Notes: generated by a model from the sequence alone, not told the origin. A stretch of 64,000 bases of DNA from Stenotrophomonas sp. UBA2629 (GCA_002359895.1 DEOB01000009.1:1-64000); one strand, 5' to 3'; shown: positions 38,593 to 47,939, counted from the stretch's first letter. Numbers and translations are program-made.

Positions 38593-40056
38593 TTACAGCG
38601 ACCACTCCGGCGGTGTGAACAGGCCAGTGCCAATCCGCGAGGTGGTCATCCGCGCCGCATGTTCCAACTCTTCAGACAGGCTGCTGGTGAACAACGGGTC
38701 GTTCAAGTACGCCACATTCAAACGCGTCCACGGCGAGAGCCGCTCGGTGTTCAGATTGAAGAACGCACCAGGCGCCAACACCACACCTCGCGACATCATC
38801 TTTGTGGTGAGCTGACGGGTGTCATTGATGCCCGGGAAGCGTGCCCACAGATACAGGCTCTGCTCCGGCGTTGCGTACACCGTTGCGCCAAACCCACGCA
38901 GTATCTCCAACCCCGCTTGGGTGGAATCGCGCAGACGATCCTGCAGCCGTTTGACGTGCCGCAGAAAGTTGCCTTCGCGCAGAATTGCTTCCAGCACACG
39001 CTCGGCGTACTCACTGCTGCCCACGTGCAGCAACATCTTCACGTCTGCCAGCTGCTCCACGCGTTCGCTGTCGCCAGCGATGAAACCTACCCGCAAGGCG
39101 GCCGAAACTGATTTTGAAAAGCTGCCGATGTAGATGGTGTTCTTGAGCTGGGTGAGCGCTGAAATGCGCGGCACAGAGTTGGCTTTGAAATCGGCCAGTG
39201 AATCGTTTTCCACGATCAGCAGGTCATGCTTGCGTGCCAACTGCACCAGCCGCTGCGCTACCGCTTCGGAGATGTCCGTGCCAGTCGGGTTGTGACCGGA
39301 CGCCTGCATGAAGAACACGCGCGCCTTGGTCTGCTGGAGTGCAACCTCCAGGGCAGCCAGGTCGGGCCCATCCACCAGACGCGGAATCGCGATGGGGTCT
39401 GCACCCTGCATGCGCAGTTTGCCGAACAGCGGAAAATAGCCCGGTTCTTCCACCAGCACCGCATCACCGGGGTGAACGTGGCAGCGGGTGACCAGGTCCA
39501 GCGCATGGTTGGCACCAAAGGTGGTGACCAGCTGGCGCGGCCCCACTTCAATGCCATAACCGGCCAAACGGCGGACCAGGTGCTGCCGCAGCGGCAGGTA
39601 ACCGTAGCGGTTGCCGTAACGGAACAGGCTGGCCACACCTGAGCGGGTGATCTGCCGATGGAAGCGGTCCAGCCGCATGTCGGTCAACCACTCCACCGGC
39701 GGAAAGCCGTCACCCAGATGCGAACTTCCCGGTTCACGCAATGCCTGTTGCCGCATCAACCAGATCGCATCAATCGCCCGGTTGTAGCCGGCGGGCTCGT
39801 CGTCTTCGTTGCGCTCAACATGGGTGTCCATGCCCCGCACAAAAAAGCCCTTGCCGTGATGTGCATGCACCATGGCGCGTTCACTGAGCAGATCAAATGC
39901 CGCAATGACGGTGTTCTTGGAATAGCCATTCAAACGCGCGTACTCACGTAATGACGGCAGCTTGTCACCGGGCTTGAGAACACCAGACAGAATCTGGCGG
40001 CCAATGTCGGTGGCGACTTTCTCAGCCAGTGAAATAGAGGGGGATGCGAGTGCCAT
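38593..40056 (-). CDS. MocR-family transcriptional regulator (GntR-aminotransferase fusion)
   Basis: 487 residues. N-terminal GntR winged helix (IGRQILSGVLKPGDKLPSLREYARLNGYSKNT in parts, residues 15-60), a linker, then a fold-I aminotransferase-like domain with GANHALDLV, SGHNPTGTDISE, and the PLP Lys in YIGSFSKSVSAALRVGF. MocR proteins use PLP to control a neighbouring, usually divergent gene. The divergent side here (40215-41185) shows no intact gene. Start chosen at MALASPSISLAEKV; further upstream in-frame codons lack similarity. Confidence 0.92.
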   Translation of the reverse strand: MALASPSISLAEKVATDIGRQILSGVLKPGDKLPSLREYARLNGYSKNTVIAAFDLLSERAMVHAHHGKGFFVRGMDTHVERNEDDEPAGYNRAIDAIWLMRQQALREPGSSHLGDGFPPVEWLTDMRLDRFHRQITRSGVASLFRYGNRYGYLPLRQHLVRRLAGYGIEVGPRQLVTTFGANHALDLVTRCHVHPGDAVLVEEPGYFPLFGKLRMQGADPIAIPRLVDGPDLAALEVALQQTKARVFFMQASGHNPTGTDISEAVAQRLVQLARKHDLLIVENDSLADFKANSVPRISALTQLKNTIYIGSFSKSVSAALRVGFIAGDSERVEQLADVKMLLHVGSSEYAERVLEAILREGNFLRHVKRLQDRLRDSTQAGLEILRGFGATVYATPEQSLYLWARFPGINDTRQLTTKMMSRGVVLAPGAFFNLNTERLSPWTRLNVAYLNDPLFTSSLSEELEHAARMTTSRIGTGLFTPPEWSL

Positions 40057-40139
40057 GGTCTTCCGTAACGGGAGAATGTCCAGAGATCGAAACGCTTCGC
40101 TGGCGACGACTGCGCACAGCGGCGTAGTCACATTCTCTA

Positions 40140-40214
40140 CATACGAATGACACGTATGGGGAGTTTGCTGCGCGTGCAAATACTGTCCTTTATAACTGTA
40201 CCTGCGTCACAGTT
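40140..40214. promoter_or_regulatory. Operator-like palindromes upstream of mocR
   Basis: CATACG-N7-CGTATG (40140-40158) is a 19-base palindrome. Next to it ACTGT (40182) and ACTGT (40195) form a 13-base direct repeat, and AACTGT-N9-ACAGTT (40194-40214) an inverted repeat. The area is AT-rich (TTTATAACTGTA). Good candidates for the MocR regulator's binding sites and for promoters in both directions. Confidence 0.5.
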
Positions 40215-41185
40215 TTACATGCACGAAATGGCGGCTACCGCCGTTTTTCACATCACCACTCCACGCGGCGCGCAGAAACTGTTTTTGGCGTTTTTTTCAT
40301 CATTTGTTTCACGCATACTTCACTTGCAAGCGTTGTAACCAACGTGCAAATTTTATTTCTGTTTCAATACTGGACAGTGATCGACACAACGGGACATCGA
40401 TGTCATCGTCTCCGCGAATTTCTGTCGACAGTGAGTTTATTTTCGATGCGGTGATGCAGTGGATTGAAACGACTGAATCACGATGAATAATATGTTCCGT
40501 TTTTGAACAACCATGGTTTTCGATGACACCGCGTCACCAAGACGAGGCGCCTCAACCACAACCCGCACGATGGCTTGGAATGGCGCATCAGGAAAGAGCA
40601 GCCAAATAACGGGCGCCCGCGCATGCAGGGCATCTGCTCCAATGCGAAGTGAGGGTTTCACGGAATATACGCGTTCCATTTATAACAACACGTCGTTGCA
40701 CCAATGCCGTCGATTCCGTCATCGAGATGACGCTTTTACGCGTCAGCCGCCGCCGGATCCCCGCTCAACCGCTCGCGCATGTACCCAAGGAATTCTTGGT
40801 ACAGCTAACTGCCTCTCGCGTTATAGCCAAGCTCTTCAACACCAACCCAAGCACGAATGCGCAGAATTTCTGCAGCCAAAAGCGTATGGCGACGGATTCG
40901 AACGCGCGAAATGGATGAAAGGATCTTCGGCAGTCGCTTGTCGCTTTTCGCCTGCCGCGCCGTATCGGCAGCAGCACGCCTCAACAACATCTCGCTGCAG
41001 CCGGAGAATTGGAGAGTGAGCAGCGAAGCGTCTTCTCCACATCCAGTGCAGGCCCGGTTGCAGCGGTAATCCCCCGGCCAACTTGGTCACCCACAAAAGT
41101 CGCCGTAGACACTCTTGCCTCGTCGCAGCGGGCCCAGGCTCGCTGAAGCCGTACGCATGCTCAGGCGATCACCCGACCAAACAGC
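40215..41185. other. Gene-poor, AT-richer stretch next to mocR
   Basis: About 1 kb without a convincing protein gene. The left half (40215-40520) is clearly richer in A and T than its surroundings; the right half has scattered frames on both strands of unconvincing composition. One small frame with a possible ribosome site lies at 40400-40486. The region may hold a decayed gene once controlled by the MocR regulator, or a regulatory RNA. Confidence 0.5.
40400..40486 (+). CDS. Possible 28-residue peptide
   Basis: Starts at ATG 40400, 6 bases after GGGA, and ends at TGA 40484-40486. The peptide is acidic and amphipathic, SVDSEFIFDAVMQWIETTE in its middle. Its stop overlaps a second tiny frame (ATGA; 7 residues). 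It is downstream of the operator-like repeats beside mocR. Nothing known resembles it; it may be chance. Confidence 0.25.
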   Translation: MSSSPRISVDSEFIFDAVMQWIETTESR

Positions 41186-41212
41186 AGAATGCCCCGGCTG
41201 GCGGGGCATTCT
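41186..41212 (-). terminator. Hairpin terminator downstream of tRNA-Arg
   Basis: AGAATGCCCC (41186-41195) and GGGGCATTCT (41203-41212) with a 7-base loop; a perfect 10-base stem 30 bases beyond the tRNA 3' end. The T-run on the - strand is short. Confidence 0.65.
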
Positions 41213-41242
41213 GGCGTTGCCAGCACTCGGCTGGCACAAATC

Positions 41243-41319
41243 TGGTGCGCCCGGAGGGATTCGAACCCCCGACCAATGGCTTCGGAAGCCACTACTCTAT
41301 CCGGCTGAGCTACGAGCGC
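41243..41319 (-). tRNA. tRNA-Arg (anticodon CCG)
   Basis: A 77-base cloverleaf on the - strand. The acceptor stem GCGCTCG pairs with CGGGCGC (one G-T), the anticodon loop is TTCCGAA with stem GTGGC/GCCAT, the T arm is GGGGGTTCGAATCCCTC-like, and CCA is encoded (41243-41245). Reads the CGG codon, which is common in this GC-rich genome. Confidence 0.96.
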
Positions 41320-41446
41320 AGTGGGAACCGGCCGGTAATACCGGACGGACGCGCATTCTAGCGGCAAAGCGCGCGCAGGTCTGCACCCGGCGTGGAAACA
41401 GCGCCTCAGAGCAGCCCGCAAGGGCGCAACTGTTACCCTTTGCAGC

Positions 41447-42340
41447 ATGAGCCGTCTCCCCCACACCCCACCGGCCGCCAGTACTTCCTCGCGGTTCGGG
41501 CACTTCTGGAAATTGATGCGCGCCGACCGCCCGATCGGCACCTTGCTGCTGCTGTGGCCCACCTGGTGGGCGCTTTGGCTGGCCAGTGATGGCCTGCCAA
41601 AGCTGTGGACGCTGTTCGTGTTCACCGCCGGTGTCTGGCTGACCCGCTCGGCCGGGTGCGTGATCAATGATTACGCCGACCGCTGGCTGGACCCGCACGT
41701 CAAACGTACCAAGGAACGGCCGCTGGCCACCGGTGCGGTTTCCGGGCGCGAGGCGCTGGCACTGTTTGCCGGGCTGATGCTGGTGGCGTTCGCGCTGGTG
41801 TTGACGATGAACGCGCTGACCATCGGCCTGAGCTTCATCGGCGTGTTTCTGGCGGCCAGCTACCCCTATCTGAAGCGCTACACGCATCTGCCGCAGGTTT
41901 ACCTGGGCATGGCCTTTGGTTGGGGCATCCCCATGGCGTTTGCCGCCGTGCAGGGTGAGGTACCGGTGCTGGGCTGGCTGCTGTATGCCGCCAACATCCT
42001 GTGGTCCACCGCCTACGACACCTGGTACGCCATGGTCGACCGCGACGACGACCTGAAGGTGGGCTCGCATTCCACTGCCATCTTGTTTGGCGATCTGGAC
42101 CTGGTGATCCAGGGCATTCTCTATGCCCTGTTCTTTGCAGCAATGGCTCTGGTGGGCCAGCGCGCGGAACTGGGCCTGGCCTACTGGGCAAGCATGGGCG
42201 TGGCGCTGGTGATGGTGGTCTATGAGTTCTGGCTTTGCCGCAACCGCGAGCGCGAGCCGTGCTTCAAGGCCTTCCTGCACAACAACTGGGTCGGCGCCGC
42301 GTTGTTTGTCGGCATCCTCGCCAGCCAATATCTCCGCTGA
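41447..42340 (+). CDS. ubiA: 4-hydroxybenzoate polyprenyltransferase
   Basis: Integral membrane prenyltransferase of ubiquinone synthesis; 297 residues with about eight spans. First Asp-rich motif NDYADRWLDPHVKRTKERPL (the Mg-diphosphate site), second one DTWYAMVDRDDDLKVG. The LMRADRPIGTLLLLWPTWWAL N-terminal motif is classic. With ubiK it is the second ubiquinone gene in the window. Confidence 0.96.
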   Translation: MSRLPHTPPAASTSSRFGHFWKLMRADRPIGTLLLLWPTWWALWLASDGLPKLWTLFVFTAGVWLTRSAGCVINDYADRWLDPHVKRTKERPLATGAVSGREALALFAGLMLVAFALVLTMNALTIGLSFIGVFLAASYPYLKRYTHLPQVYLGMAFGWGIPMAFAAVQGEVPVLGWLLYAANILWSTAYDTWYAMVDRDDDLKVGSHSTAILFGDLDLVIQGILYALFFAAMALVGQRAELGLAYWASMGVALVMVVYEFWLCRNREREPCFKAFLHNNWVGAALFVGILASQYLR

Positions 42341-42346
42341 TACAAA

Positions 42347-42370
42347 GAAGCCCGCCGAAAGGCGGGCTTC
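42347..42370. terminator. Bidirectional terminator between ubiA and hdeD-like gene
   Basis: GAAGCCCGCC-GAAA-GGCGGGCTTC, a perfect 10-base stem with a GAAA tetraloop followed by TTCAT, placed between convergent genes. Confidence 0.85.
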
Positions 42371-42391
42371 TTCATGCAATGTCATGCAACG

Positions 42392-42961
42392 TCAGGCCTT
42401 GCCCAGCGACCGCAGCCGGAACGCGACAATGATCTGCAGCACGCCGTAGATCAGGGCCAACACGCCGATCCACAGCGAGGCCACCACCAATCCCGACAGC
42501 GGGTTGAGGGCAAACAGCACGCCCAACGCCACCGCCAGCAGGCCGCTGACGATCAACAGCCACTCACCTTCAATCTGCTTGCGCACGCGGATGGCGAACA
42601 CGATGCGGTAGATACCGCCCACCACCAGCCAAGCCGCAACAAACAACAGCAGCACGCTTGCGGTGGCCAGCGGGTTGAGAATGGCCAGCACGCCAAAGGC
42701 GATGGAGACCAGCGCGTAAAACACCGCCCAGCCGCGCGATACCGGCGCCGCTCCCTTGATCGCAGCGATCAATACCACCACGCCCTCAACGACAGCCATG
42801 ATCCCCAACCACCACGCCAGTATGGCGACGGTGCGCACCGGTGCCATGATCGCCAGCACACCAAACACCACCGCAAACAGGCCGAACAGCAGCACCACCC
42901 ACCAATTGCGCGACAGCGCGTTGAACAGCGAGCCCGGCGGGAAACCTGTCGTTACCTTCAT
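42392..42961 (-). CDS. HdeD-like six-span membrane protein
   Basis: 189 residues and six predicted membrane segments, in three similar pairs (for example WWVVLLFGLFAVVFGVLAI, VSIAFGVLAILNPLATASVL, LLAVALGVLFALNPLSGLVV split). The repeated 'GVLAxxNP' phrase is typical of the HdeD/DUF308 family, in E. coli linked to acid resistance at high density. A strong AAGGAG precedes MKVTTGFPPGSLFNAL. Confidence 0.85.
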   Translation of the reverse strand: MKVTTGFPPGSLFNALSRNWWVVLLFGLFAVVFGVLAIMAPVRTVAILAWWLGIMAVVEGVVVLIAAIKGAAPVSRGWAVFYALVSIAFGVLAILNPLATASVLLLFVAAWLVVGGIYRIVFAIRVRKQIEGEWLLIVSGLLAVALGVLFALNPLSGLVVASLWIGVLALIYGVLQIIVAFRLRSLGKA

Positions 42962-43040
42962 GTCATTGCTCCTTTTACTTCTGCATTGAAATCGTATCCA
43001 TCGCCGTGAGCGTAGCGCGCAGGACGTTGCGACCGTGTGC

Positions 43041-43766
43041 TCAAGGCACGCGCGCGCATACCCAGGCATCCACCCGCCCCACCCCCGCTCGACGCAATGC
43101 GCTGGCCGCCGCCTGCAAGGTGGCGCCGGTGGTCATCACATCGTCCACCAGCACCACGTGGCCTGGCACCGGGCCCGCCACGGCGAACGCGGCCTGCAGG
43201 TTGCGCCGGCGCGCAACGGCATCCAGCTCCGATTGCGGCGCAGTGGCGCGTACGCGCTGCAACCCTTGCCACAACGGCACGCCCAACGCCTGCGACAGCG
43301 GCCGCGCCAGTTCCAGCGCCTGATCGTAGCCACGCTGCCGCAACCGCAACCGGTGCAAAGGCACCGGCACCATCACAGCCGGGCGCTCGGCCTGCGCCAG
43401 CCGAGCCCGCATCAGGCGGACCAACAGCCGCCCCGCCGCCAGATCCTGATGAAATTTGAACCGGCGCAGCAGGCCATCCACCGGCGCGGCATAGATAAAG
43501 GCCGCGCGCACTTCGTTCAACGGCGAGTTGCCTTGCCGACAGGCACCGCATATCCGCGCATCATCGGCCAGGGCCAACGGCAGCGCACAACGACAACAAC
43601 TGGCCAGCGAATACGGCAGGCCAACCTTGCAGGCCGCGCATAGATCCCAGCCCGGCAGGCCGGCTTCGGCGCACACCAGACAACGCGGCGGGAACAGCCA
43701 GGCCGACATCCGCGCACGCGCCCTGTAAACCAATCCAGAATCACAAAGGTTGACAGCTTCATCCAT
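43041..43766 (-). CDS. comF: ComF family phosphoribosyltransferase-like protein
   Basis: 241 residues from ATG 43766 (MDEAVNLCDSGL); a start at 43799 would add 11 residues and a later Met at 43709 (MSAWLFPPRC) would also fit the family. The N terminus has a four-Cys zinc-ribbon: PPRCLVCAEAG, LCAACK, CRCALPL, CGACRQG. The PRTase domain has PVPLHRLRLRQRGYDQA and PRPP loop VVLVDDVMTTGATLQAA. Needed for DNA uptake in naturally transformable bacteria. Divergent from bioB. Confidence 0.9.
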   Translation of the reverse strand: MDEAVNLCDSGLVYRARARMSAWLFPPRCLVCAEAGLPGWDLCAACKVGLPYSLASCCRCALPLALADDARICGACRQGNSPLNEVRAAFIYAAPVDGLLRRFKFHQDLAAGRLLVRLMRARLAQAERPAVMVPVPLHRLRLRQRGYDQALELARPLSQALGVPLWQGLQRVRATAPQSELDAVARRRNLQAAFAVAGPVPGHVVLVDDVMTTGATLQAAASALRRAGVGRVDAWVCARVP

Positions 43767-43815
43767 GCTTACCAGACTGCGCCGCTTCCATTGACCCAAC
43801 CGTCAGGTAACACCG

Positions 43816-44844
43816 ATGTCCGCTGTCATCCGCCACGACTGGAACCGCGAAGAGCTGCAGGCGCTGTTCGATCTGCCCTTCCCCAACCTGCTCCACCGCG
43901 CCGCCAGCGTGCACCGGCTGCATTTCGATCCGGCGGAAGTCCAGGTCTCCACCCTGCTGTCGGTCAAGACCGGCGGCTGCCCGGAAGATTGCGCCTACTG
44001 CCCGCAGGCCCAGCGCTATGACACCGGCGTGGATGCGCAGAAGCTGATGGACACCGACAGCGTGGTCGCCCGCGCCCGCGCCGCCAAGCAGGCCGGTGCC
44101 TCGCGCTTCTGCATGGGCGCAGCCTGGCGCTCGCCCAAGGACCGCGACATCCCCAAGGTGGCAGCGATGATCCAGGAGGTGAAGGCGCTGGGGCTGGAGA
44201 CCTGCGCCACGCTGGGCATGCTGGAAGGCCACCAGGCCCAGGCGCTCAAAGAGGCCGGGCTGGACTACTACAACCATAATCTGGACACCGCGCCGGACTA
44301 TTACGATTCCATCATCCACACCCGCCAGTACCAGGACCGGCTGAATACGCTGGAACACGTGCGCAATGCCGGCCTGAAAACCTGCTGCGGCGGCATTGTC
44401 GGCATGGGCGAGACCCGCGACCACCGTGTCGGCCTGCTGTTGGCCCTGGCCAACCTGCCGGCGCACCCGGATTCGGTGCCGATCAACCGGCTGGTGCAGG
44501 TGGCCGGCACCCCGTTGCATGGCAGCGCCGAACTGGACGCGTTCGAGTTCGTGCGGATGATCGCCGTGGCCCGCATCGTCATGCCGCGCTCGATGGTGCG
44601 TCTGTCGGCCGGCCGCGAGAGCATGAGCGACGAGCTGCAGGCACTGTGCTTCGTGGCCGGTGCCAACTCCATCTTCTATGGCGAAAAGCTGCTGACCACC
44701 GGCAACCCGGACACCGAGCGTGACCAGGCCCTGTTCGCCCGGCTGGGCATCAAGCCGATGGCCATCACCGTGGATGCCGACGACCACGACCACCCCGGCA
44801 CCGTACATCTGGACATTGCCCCGGCCTGCGCACACAGCGCCTGA
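43816..44844 (+). CDS. bioB: Biotin synthase
   Basis: Radical-SAM enzyme inserting sulfur into dethiobiotin. 342 residues. The [4Fe-4S] motif CPEDCAYCPQ is near residue 58, with the [2Fe-2S] ligands further on (ETCATLGML, LKTCCGGIVGMGE and Arg in RLSAGRESM). Heads the biotin operon bioB-bioF-bioH-bioC, with comF divergent. Confidence 0.97.
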   Translation: MSAVIRHDWNREELQALFDLPFPNLLHRAASVHRLHFDPAEVQVSTLLSVKTGGCPEDCAYCPQAQRYDTGVDAQKLMDTDSVVARARAAKQAGASRFCMGAAWRSPKDRDIPKVAAMIQEVKALGLETCATLGMLEGHQAQALKEAGLDYYNHNLDTAPDYYDSIIHTRQYQDRLNTLEHVRNAGLKTCCGGIVGMGETRDHRVGLLLALANLPAHPDSVPINRLVQVAGTPLHGSAELDAFEFVRMIAVARIVMPRSMVRLSAGRESMSDELQALCFVAGANSIFYGEKLLTTGNPDTERDQALFARLGIKPMAITVDADDHDHPGTVHLDIAPACAHSA

Positions 44845-44930
44845 CGGCCCGCCGGCAGCCCCGCCCGGTCACAGGATTTCCCGCCAGCAACCGGGTACGC
44901 TAGCCGCCCGCCCGACCATGAACCCAGCCC

Positions 44931-46142
44931 ATGGCCCGTCCTGATCTCCACGAACGCATCCAGCACCAGCGCAAGCTGCGGCTCGCTCAGGGCCGCATCC
45001 GCACCCGGCGCATCATCAGCCGGCGTGATGGCGTGCGCCTGGAGATCGACGGCCGCTCGCTGATTGGCTTCTGCAGCAACGACTACCTGGGCTTGTCGCA
45101 ACAGTTCGAGGTGGTGGCTGCACTGCAGGACGCGGCATCGCGCGAAGGCGCCAGCAGCACCTCCTCGCATCTGGTCTGCGGCCACCACACCCTGCACCAG
45201 CAGCTCGAACGTGAAATGGCCGACTGGCTCGGCTATCCGCGTGCGCTGTTGTTCGACAGCGGCTTCATGGCCAACCTGGCCGTGCAGCAGGCGCTGCTGA
45301 ACGAGGACACCGATGTCTGCGTGCAGGACCGCCTCAACCACGCCAGCCTGCTCGACGCCAGCCGCTTGGCCGGCTGCCGCCTGCGCCGCTACCCGCACCT
45401 GGACAGCGAAGGCGCGATGCGCCAGCTCAAGAACACCGCCGACGGCGCAGCCATGCTGATCACCGACGGCGTCTTCAGCATGGATGGCGACATCGCCCCA
45501 CTGCGCTCGCTGGCGCTGGTGGCGCGCATGCAGGAGGCGCTGTTCTACGTGGATGACGCACACGGCGTGGGTGTCGTGGGCGAACACGGCCGGGGTTGTG
45601 TCGCCGCTGCCGGCCTGGGCGTGAATGAAGTGCCGTTGCAGCTGGCCACGCTGGGCAAGGCGCTCGGCGGTCACGGCGCGGTGGTGCTGGGCGATGAAGC
45701 ACTGATCCAACACTTGGCCGAAACCGCGCGCCCGTACATCTACACCACCGCCCTGCCGCCGGCGCAAGCAGCTGCCTCGCTGGCGGCGGTGAAACTGGCG
45801 CGCCGCGACCATTGGCGCCGCGAAAAACTCACCGAGCTGATCGCCGCCTTCCGCGACGGCGCACGCTGCCAAGGGCTGGAATTGATGCCGTCGGAAACGC
45901 CCATCCAGCCGCTGTTGTGCGGTGACGAATCCACCGTGATGGCGCTGTCGGCAACGCTGGAGCAGTCCGGCTTCCTGGTCGGCGCGATCCGCCCGCCCAC
46001 CGTGCCCGAAGGCAAGGCGCGGCTGCGCGTGACTCTGTCGGCGCTGCACAGCATCGAGCAGGTCAAAACGCTGGTCGATGCCATCGCCCGTGCCCGCGAC
46101 GTGGTGCTTTATCAGCGCTCGTTGAACACGGTCAACGCCTGA
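44931..46142 (+). CDS. bioF: 8-amino-7-oxononanoate synthase
   Basis: PLP enzyme that joins pimeloyl-ACP and L-alanine. 403 residues; SNDYLGLSQQFEVVAAL, SHLVCGHHTLHQQLE, FVDDAHGVGVVGEHGRG-type Asp/His motif (FYVDDAHG) and PLP Lys in LGKALGGHGAVVLG. Second gene of the biotin operon, 86 bases after bioB and 16 before bioH. Confidence 0.97.
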   Translation: MARPDLHERIQHQRKLRLAQGRIRTRRIISRRDGVRLEIDGRSLIGFCSNDYLGLSQQFEVVAALQDAASREGASSTSSHLVCGHHTLHQQLEREMADWLGYPRALLFDSGFMANLAVQQALLNEDTDVCVQDRLNHASLLDASRLAGCRLRRYPHLDSEGAMRQLKNTADGAAMLITDGVFSMDGDIAPLRSLALVARMQEALFYVDDAHGVGVVGEHGRGCVAAAGLGVNEVPLQLATLGKALGGHGAVVLGDEALIQHLAETARPYIYTTALPPAQAAASLAAVKLARRDHWRREKLTELIAAFRDGARCQGLELMPSETPIQPLLCGDESTVMALSATLEQSGFLVGAIRPPTVPEGKARLRVTLSALHSIEQVKTLVDAIARARDVVLYQRSLNTVNA

Positions 46143-46158
46143 TCCGGTTGTCATAAGC

Positions 46159-46926
46159 ATGCATATCCACGTCACCGGCAGTGGACCGGCATTGGTCCTG
46201 ATCCACGGCTGGGCATTGCATGGCGGCATCTTCGCACCGCTGGTCGAACGGCTTGCGCCGCACGTTGAACTGCACATCGTCGACCTGCCTGGCCATGGCC
46301 ACAGCCGCGACGACAGCACACCGCTGCGCTTGCCCTATCTGGTAAACGCCATTGCTGCCGCCACACCGCCAGCCGTGTGGTGTGGCTGGTCGCTGGGCGG
46401 GCTGGTCGCCCTGCACGCCGCCGCCACGCTGCCACAAGTGCGCGGGCTGGCGATGCTCGCGGCGACACCGCGTTTCGTGCGCGGCGACGACTGGCCCGAT
46501 GCGGTGGAACCCTCGGTGTTTGAACAATTCGGCCGTGATCTCGAACAGGATTATCGGGGCACGCTGGAACGCTTTCTCGCACTGGACGTGATGGGCTCGC
46601 AGCACGCCCGCAGTGAATTGCGCACCCTGCGCGATGCGCTGGTCGAACGTGGCGAACCGGCCCCGCGCGCACTGCATGAAGGCTTGGCCTTACTCGAACG
46701 CAGCGACCTGCGCGGCGCACTGCCCCGCCTGCACAAACCCGGCCTGTGGATTGGCGGCGCACGCGACCGCCTGGTCTCCGCACGCGCCATGCACAGCGCT
46801 GCGGCATTGGCGCCGGCCGGCCTGCACAACGCGCATACCATCGAAGGCGGCGGCCACGCGCCGTTCCTCGGCCACGCCGATACCGTCGCCAATCTATTGC
46901 AACAGTTCGTTGCGGACTGCGCCTGA
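46159..46926 (+). CDS. bioH: Pimeloyl-ACP methyl ester carboxylesterase
   Basis: Alpha/beta hydrolase, 255 residues, that removes the methyl group from pimeloyl-ACP ester, ending the BioC-started pathway. Nucleophile Ser in WCGWSLGGLVALHAA, Asp in GGARDRLVS, His in GGGHAPFLGHAD. Its place between bioF and bioC separates it from other hydrolases. Confidence 0.95.
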   Translation: MHIHVTGSGPALVLIHGWALHGGIFAPLVERLAPHVELHIVDLPGHGHSRDDSTPLRLPYLVNAIAAATPPAVWCGWSLGGLVALHAAATLPQVRGLAMLAATPRFVRGDDWPDAVEPSVFEQFGRDLEQDYRGTLERFLALDVMGSQHARSELRTLRDALVERGEPAPRALHEGLALLERSDLRGALPRLHKPGLWIGGARDRLVSARAMHSAAALAPAGLHNAHTIEGGGHAPFLGHADTVANLLQQFVADCA

Positions 46927-47008
46927 GCCATTGCGTGTCCGTTGGCCCGGCATGGTCGATCATGTCGCCCAGCCTCCCTTTCCCCTCTGCCCCAGCGTCG
47001 TAACCGTC

Positions 47009-47896
47009 ATGCCTTCCTTGTTCGATCCCAAGCACGTCCGCCGCGCCTTTTCGCGCGCCGCCACCAGCTACCACGCCGCTGCCGTATTGCAGCAGGAAGT
47101 TGCCAAGCGTCTGCTGGAATCGCTGGATTACCTGGAAGACAAACAGCCGCACGTGGTGCTGGATGTCGGCAGCGGCCCGGGCTATTCAACCGCCGTCATG
47201 AAGAAGCGCTGGCCCAAGGCGCAGGTCATCGCGTTGGATCTGGCCATGCCCATGTTGGCTGAGGCCAAGAAGCAAGCCGGCTGGTGGCGGCCGTTTTCGC
47301 GTGTATGCGCCGATGCGCGTGCGCTGCCGTTGGCCGACAACAGCGTGGACGTGATCTTCAGCAACCTGTGCCTGCAATGGGTGGAAGATCTGCCGGCCGT
47401 ATTCGCCGGTTTTCGCCGCGTGCTCAAGCCCGGCGGCCTGCTGGTGTGTTCCACCTTCGGCCAGGACACCTTGGTTGAACTGCGCGAGGCCTTTGCCCAC
47501 GCCGACGACACCGCACACGTGAGCCACTTCGTGCAGATCGCTCAGTTCGGTGATGCATTGATGGCGTCCGGCTTCCGCAACCCGGTGCTGGACCGCGACA
47601 TGTTCACCCTTACCTATGACGACCTGCCCGCGCTGATGCGCGAGCTCAAGGCCATTGGCGCGACCAACGCCATGAGCAGCCGTCGCCACACTTTGACCGG
47701 ACGTGGACGTTTTGCCGCCGCGCGCGACGCCTACGAGCCGTTGCGCCGTGACGACGGCAAGCTGCCCAGCAGTTGGGAAGTCATCTACGCGCAAGCGTGG
47801 GCGCCGGAACCAGGTGCGCCCATCCGCGAACATGGCCACGATGTTGCCGCAGTGCCGGTGTCGGCCATTCCGATCCGACGCAAGCCCCAGAGCTGA
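47009..47896 (+). CDS. bioC: Malonyl-ACP O-methyltransferase
   Basis: SAM-dependent methyltransferase that masks malonyl-ACP to start pimelate synthesis. 295 residues; AFSRAATSYHAAAVLQQEVA is the BioC N-terminal signature, motif I VLDVGSGPGYSTA, FSNLCLQWVEDLPAVFAGF and the YAQAWAPEPG end. The start MPSLFDPKHVRRAF at 47009 fits the family; an ATG at 46952 is an alternative. The operon lacks bioA and bioD, which must lie elsewhere. Confidence 0.95.
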   Translation: MPSLFDPKHVRRAFSRAATSYHAAAVLQQEVAKRLLESLDYLEDKQPHVVLDVGSGPGYSTAVMKKRWPKAQVIALDLAMPMLAEAKKQAGWWRPFSRVCADARALPLADNSVDVIFSNLCLQWVEDLPAVFAGFRRVLKPGGLLVCSTFGQDTLVELREAFAHADDTAHVSHFVQIAQFGDALMASGFRNPVLDRDMFTLTYDDLPALMRELKAIGATNAMSSRRHTLTGRGRFAAARDAYEPLRRDDGKLPSSWEVIYAQAWAPEPGAPIREHGHDVAAVPVSAIPIRRKPQS

Positions 47897-47910
47897 AGCC
47901 ACCGTGCATG

Positions 47911-47939
47911 GCGATGGCCGGCACTTGGCGGGCCATCGC
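47911..47939. terminator. Hairpin between bioC and convergent gene
   Basis: GCGATGGCC (47911-47919) pairs with GGCCATCGC (47931-47939), 9 bases perfect with an 11-base loop. No T-run, so termination is only suggested by the position between convergent genes. Confidence 0.4.
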
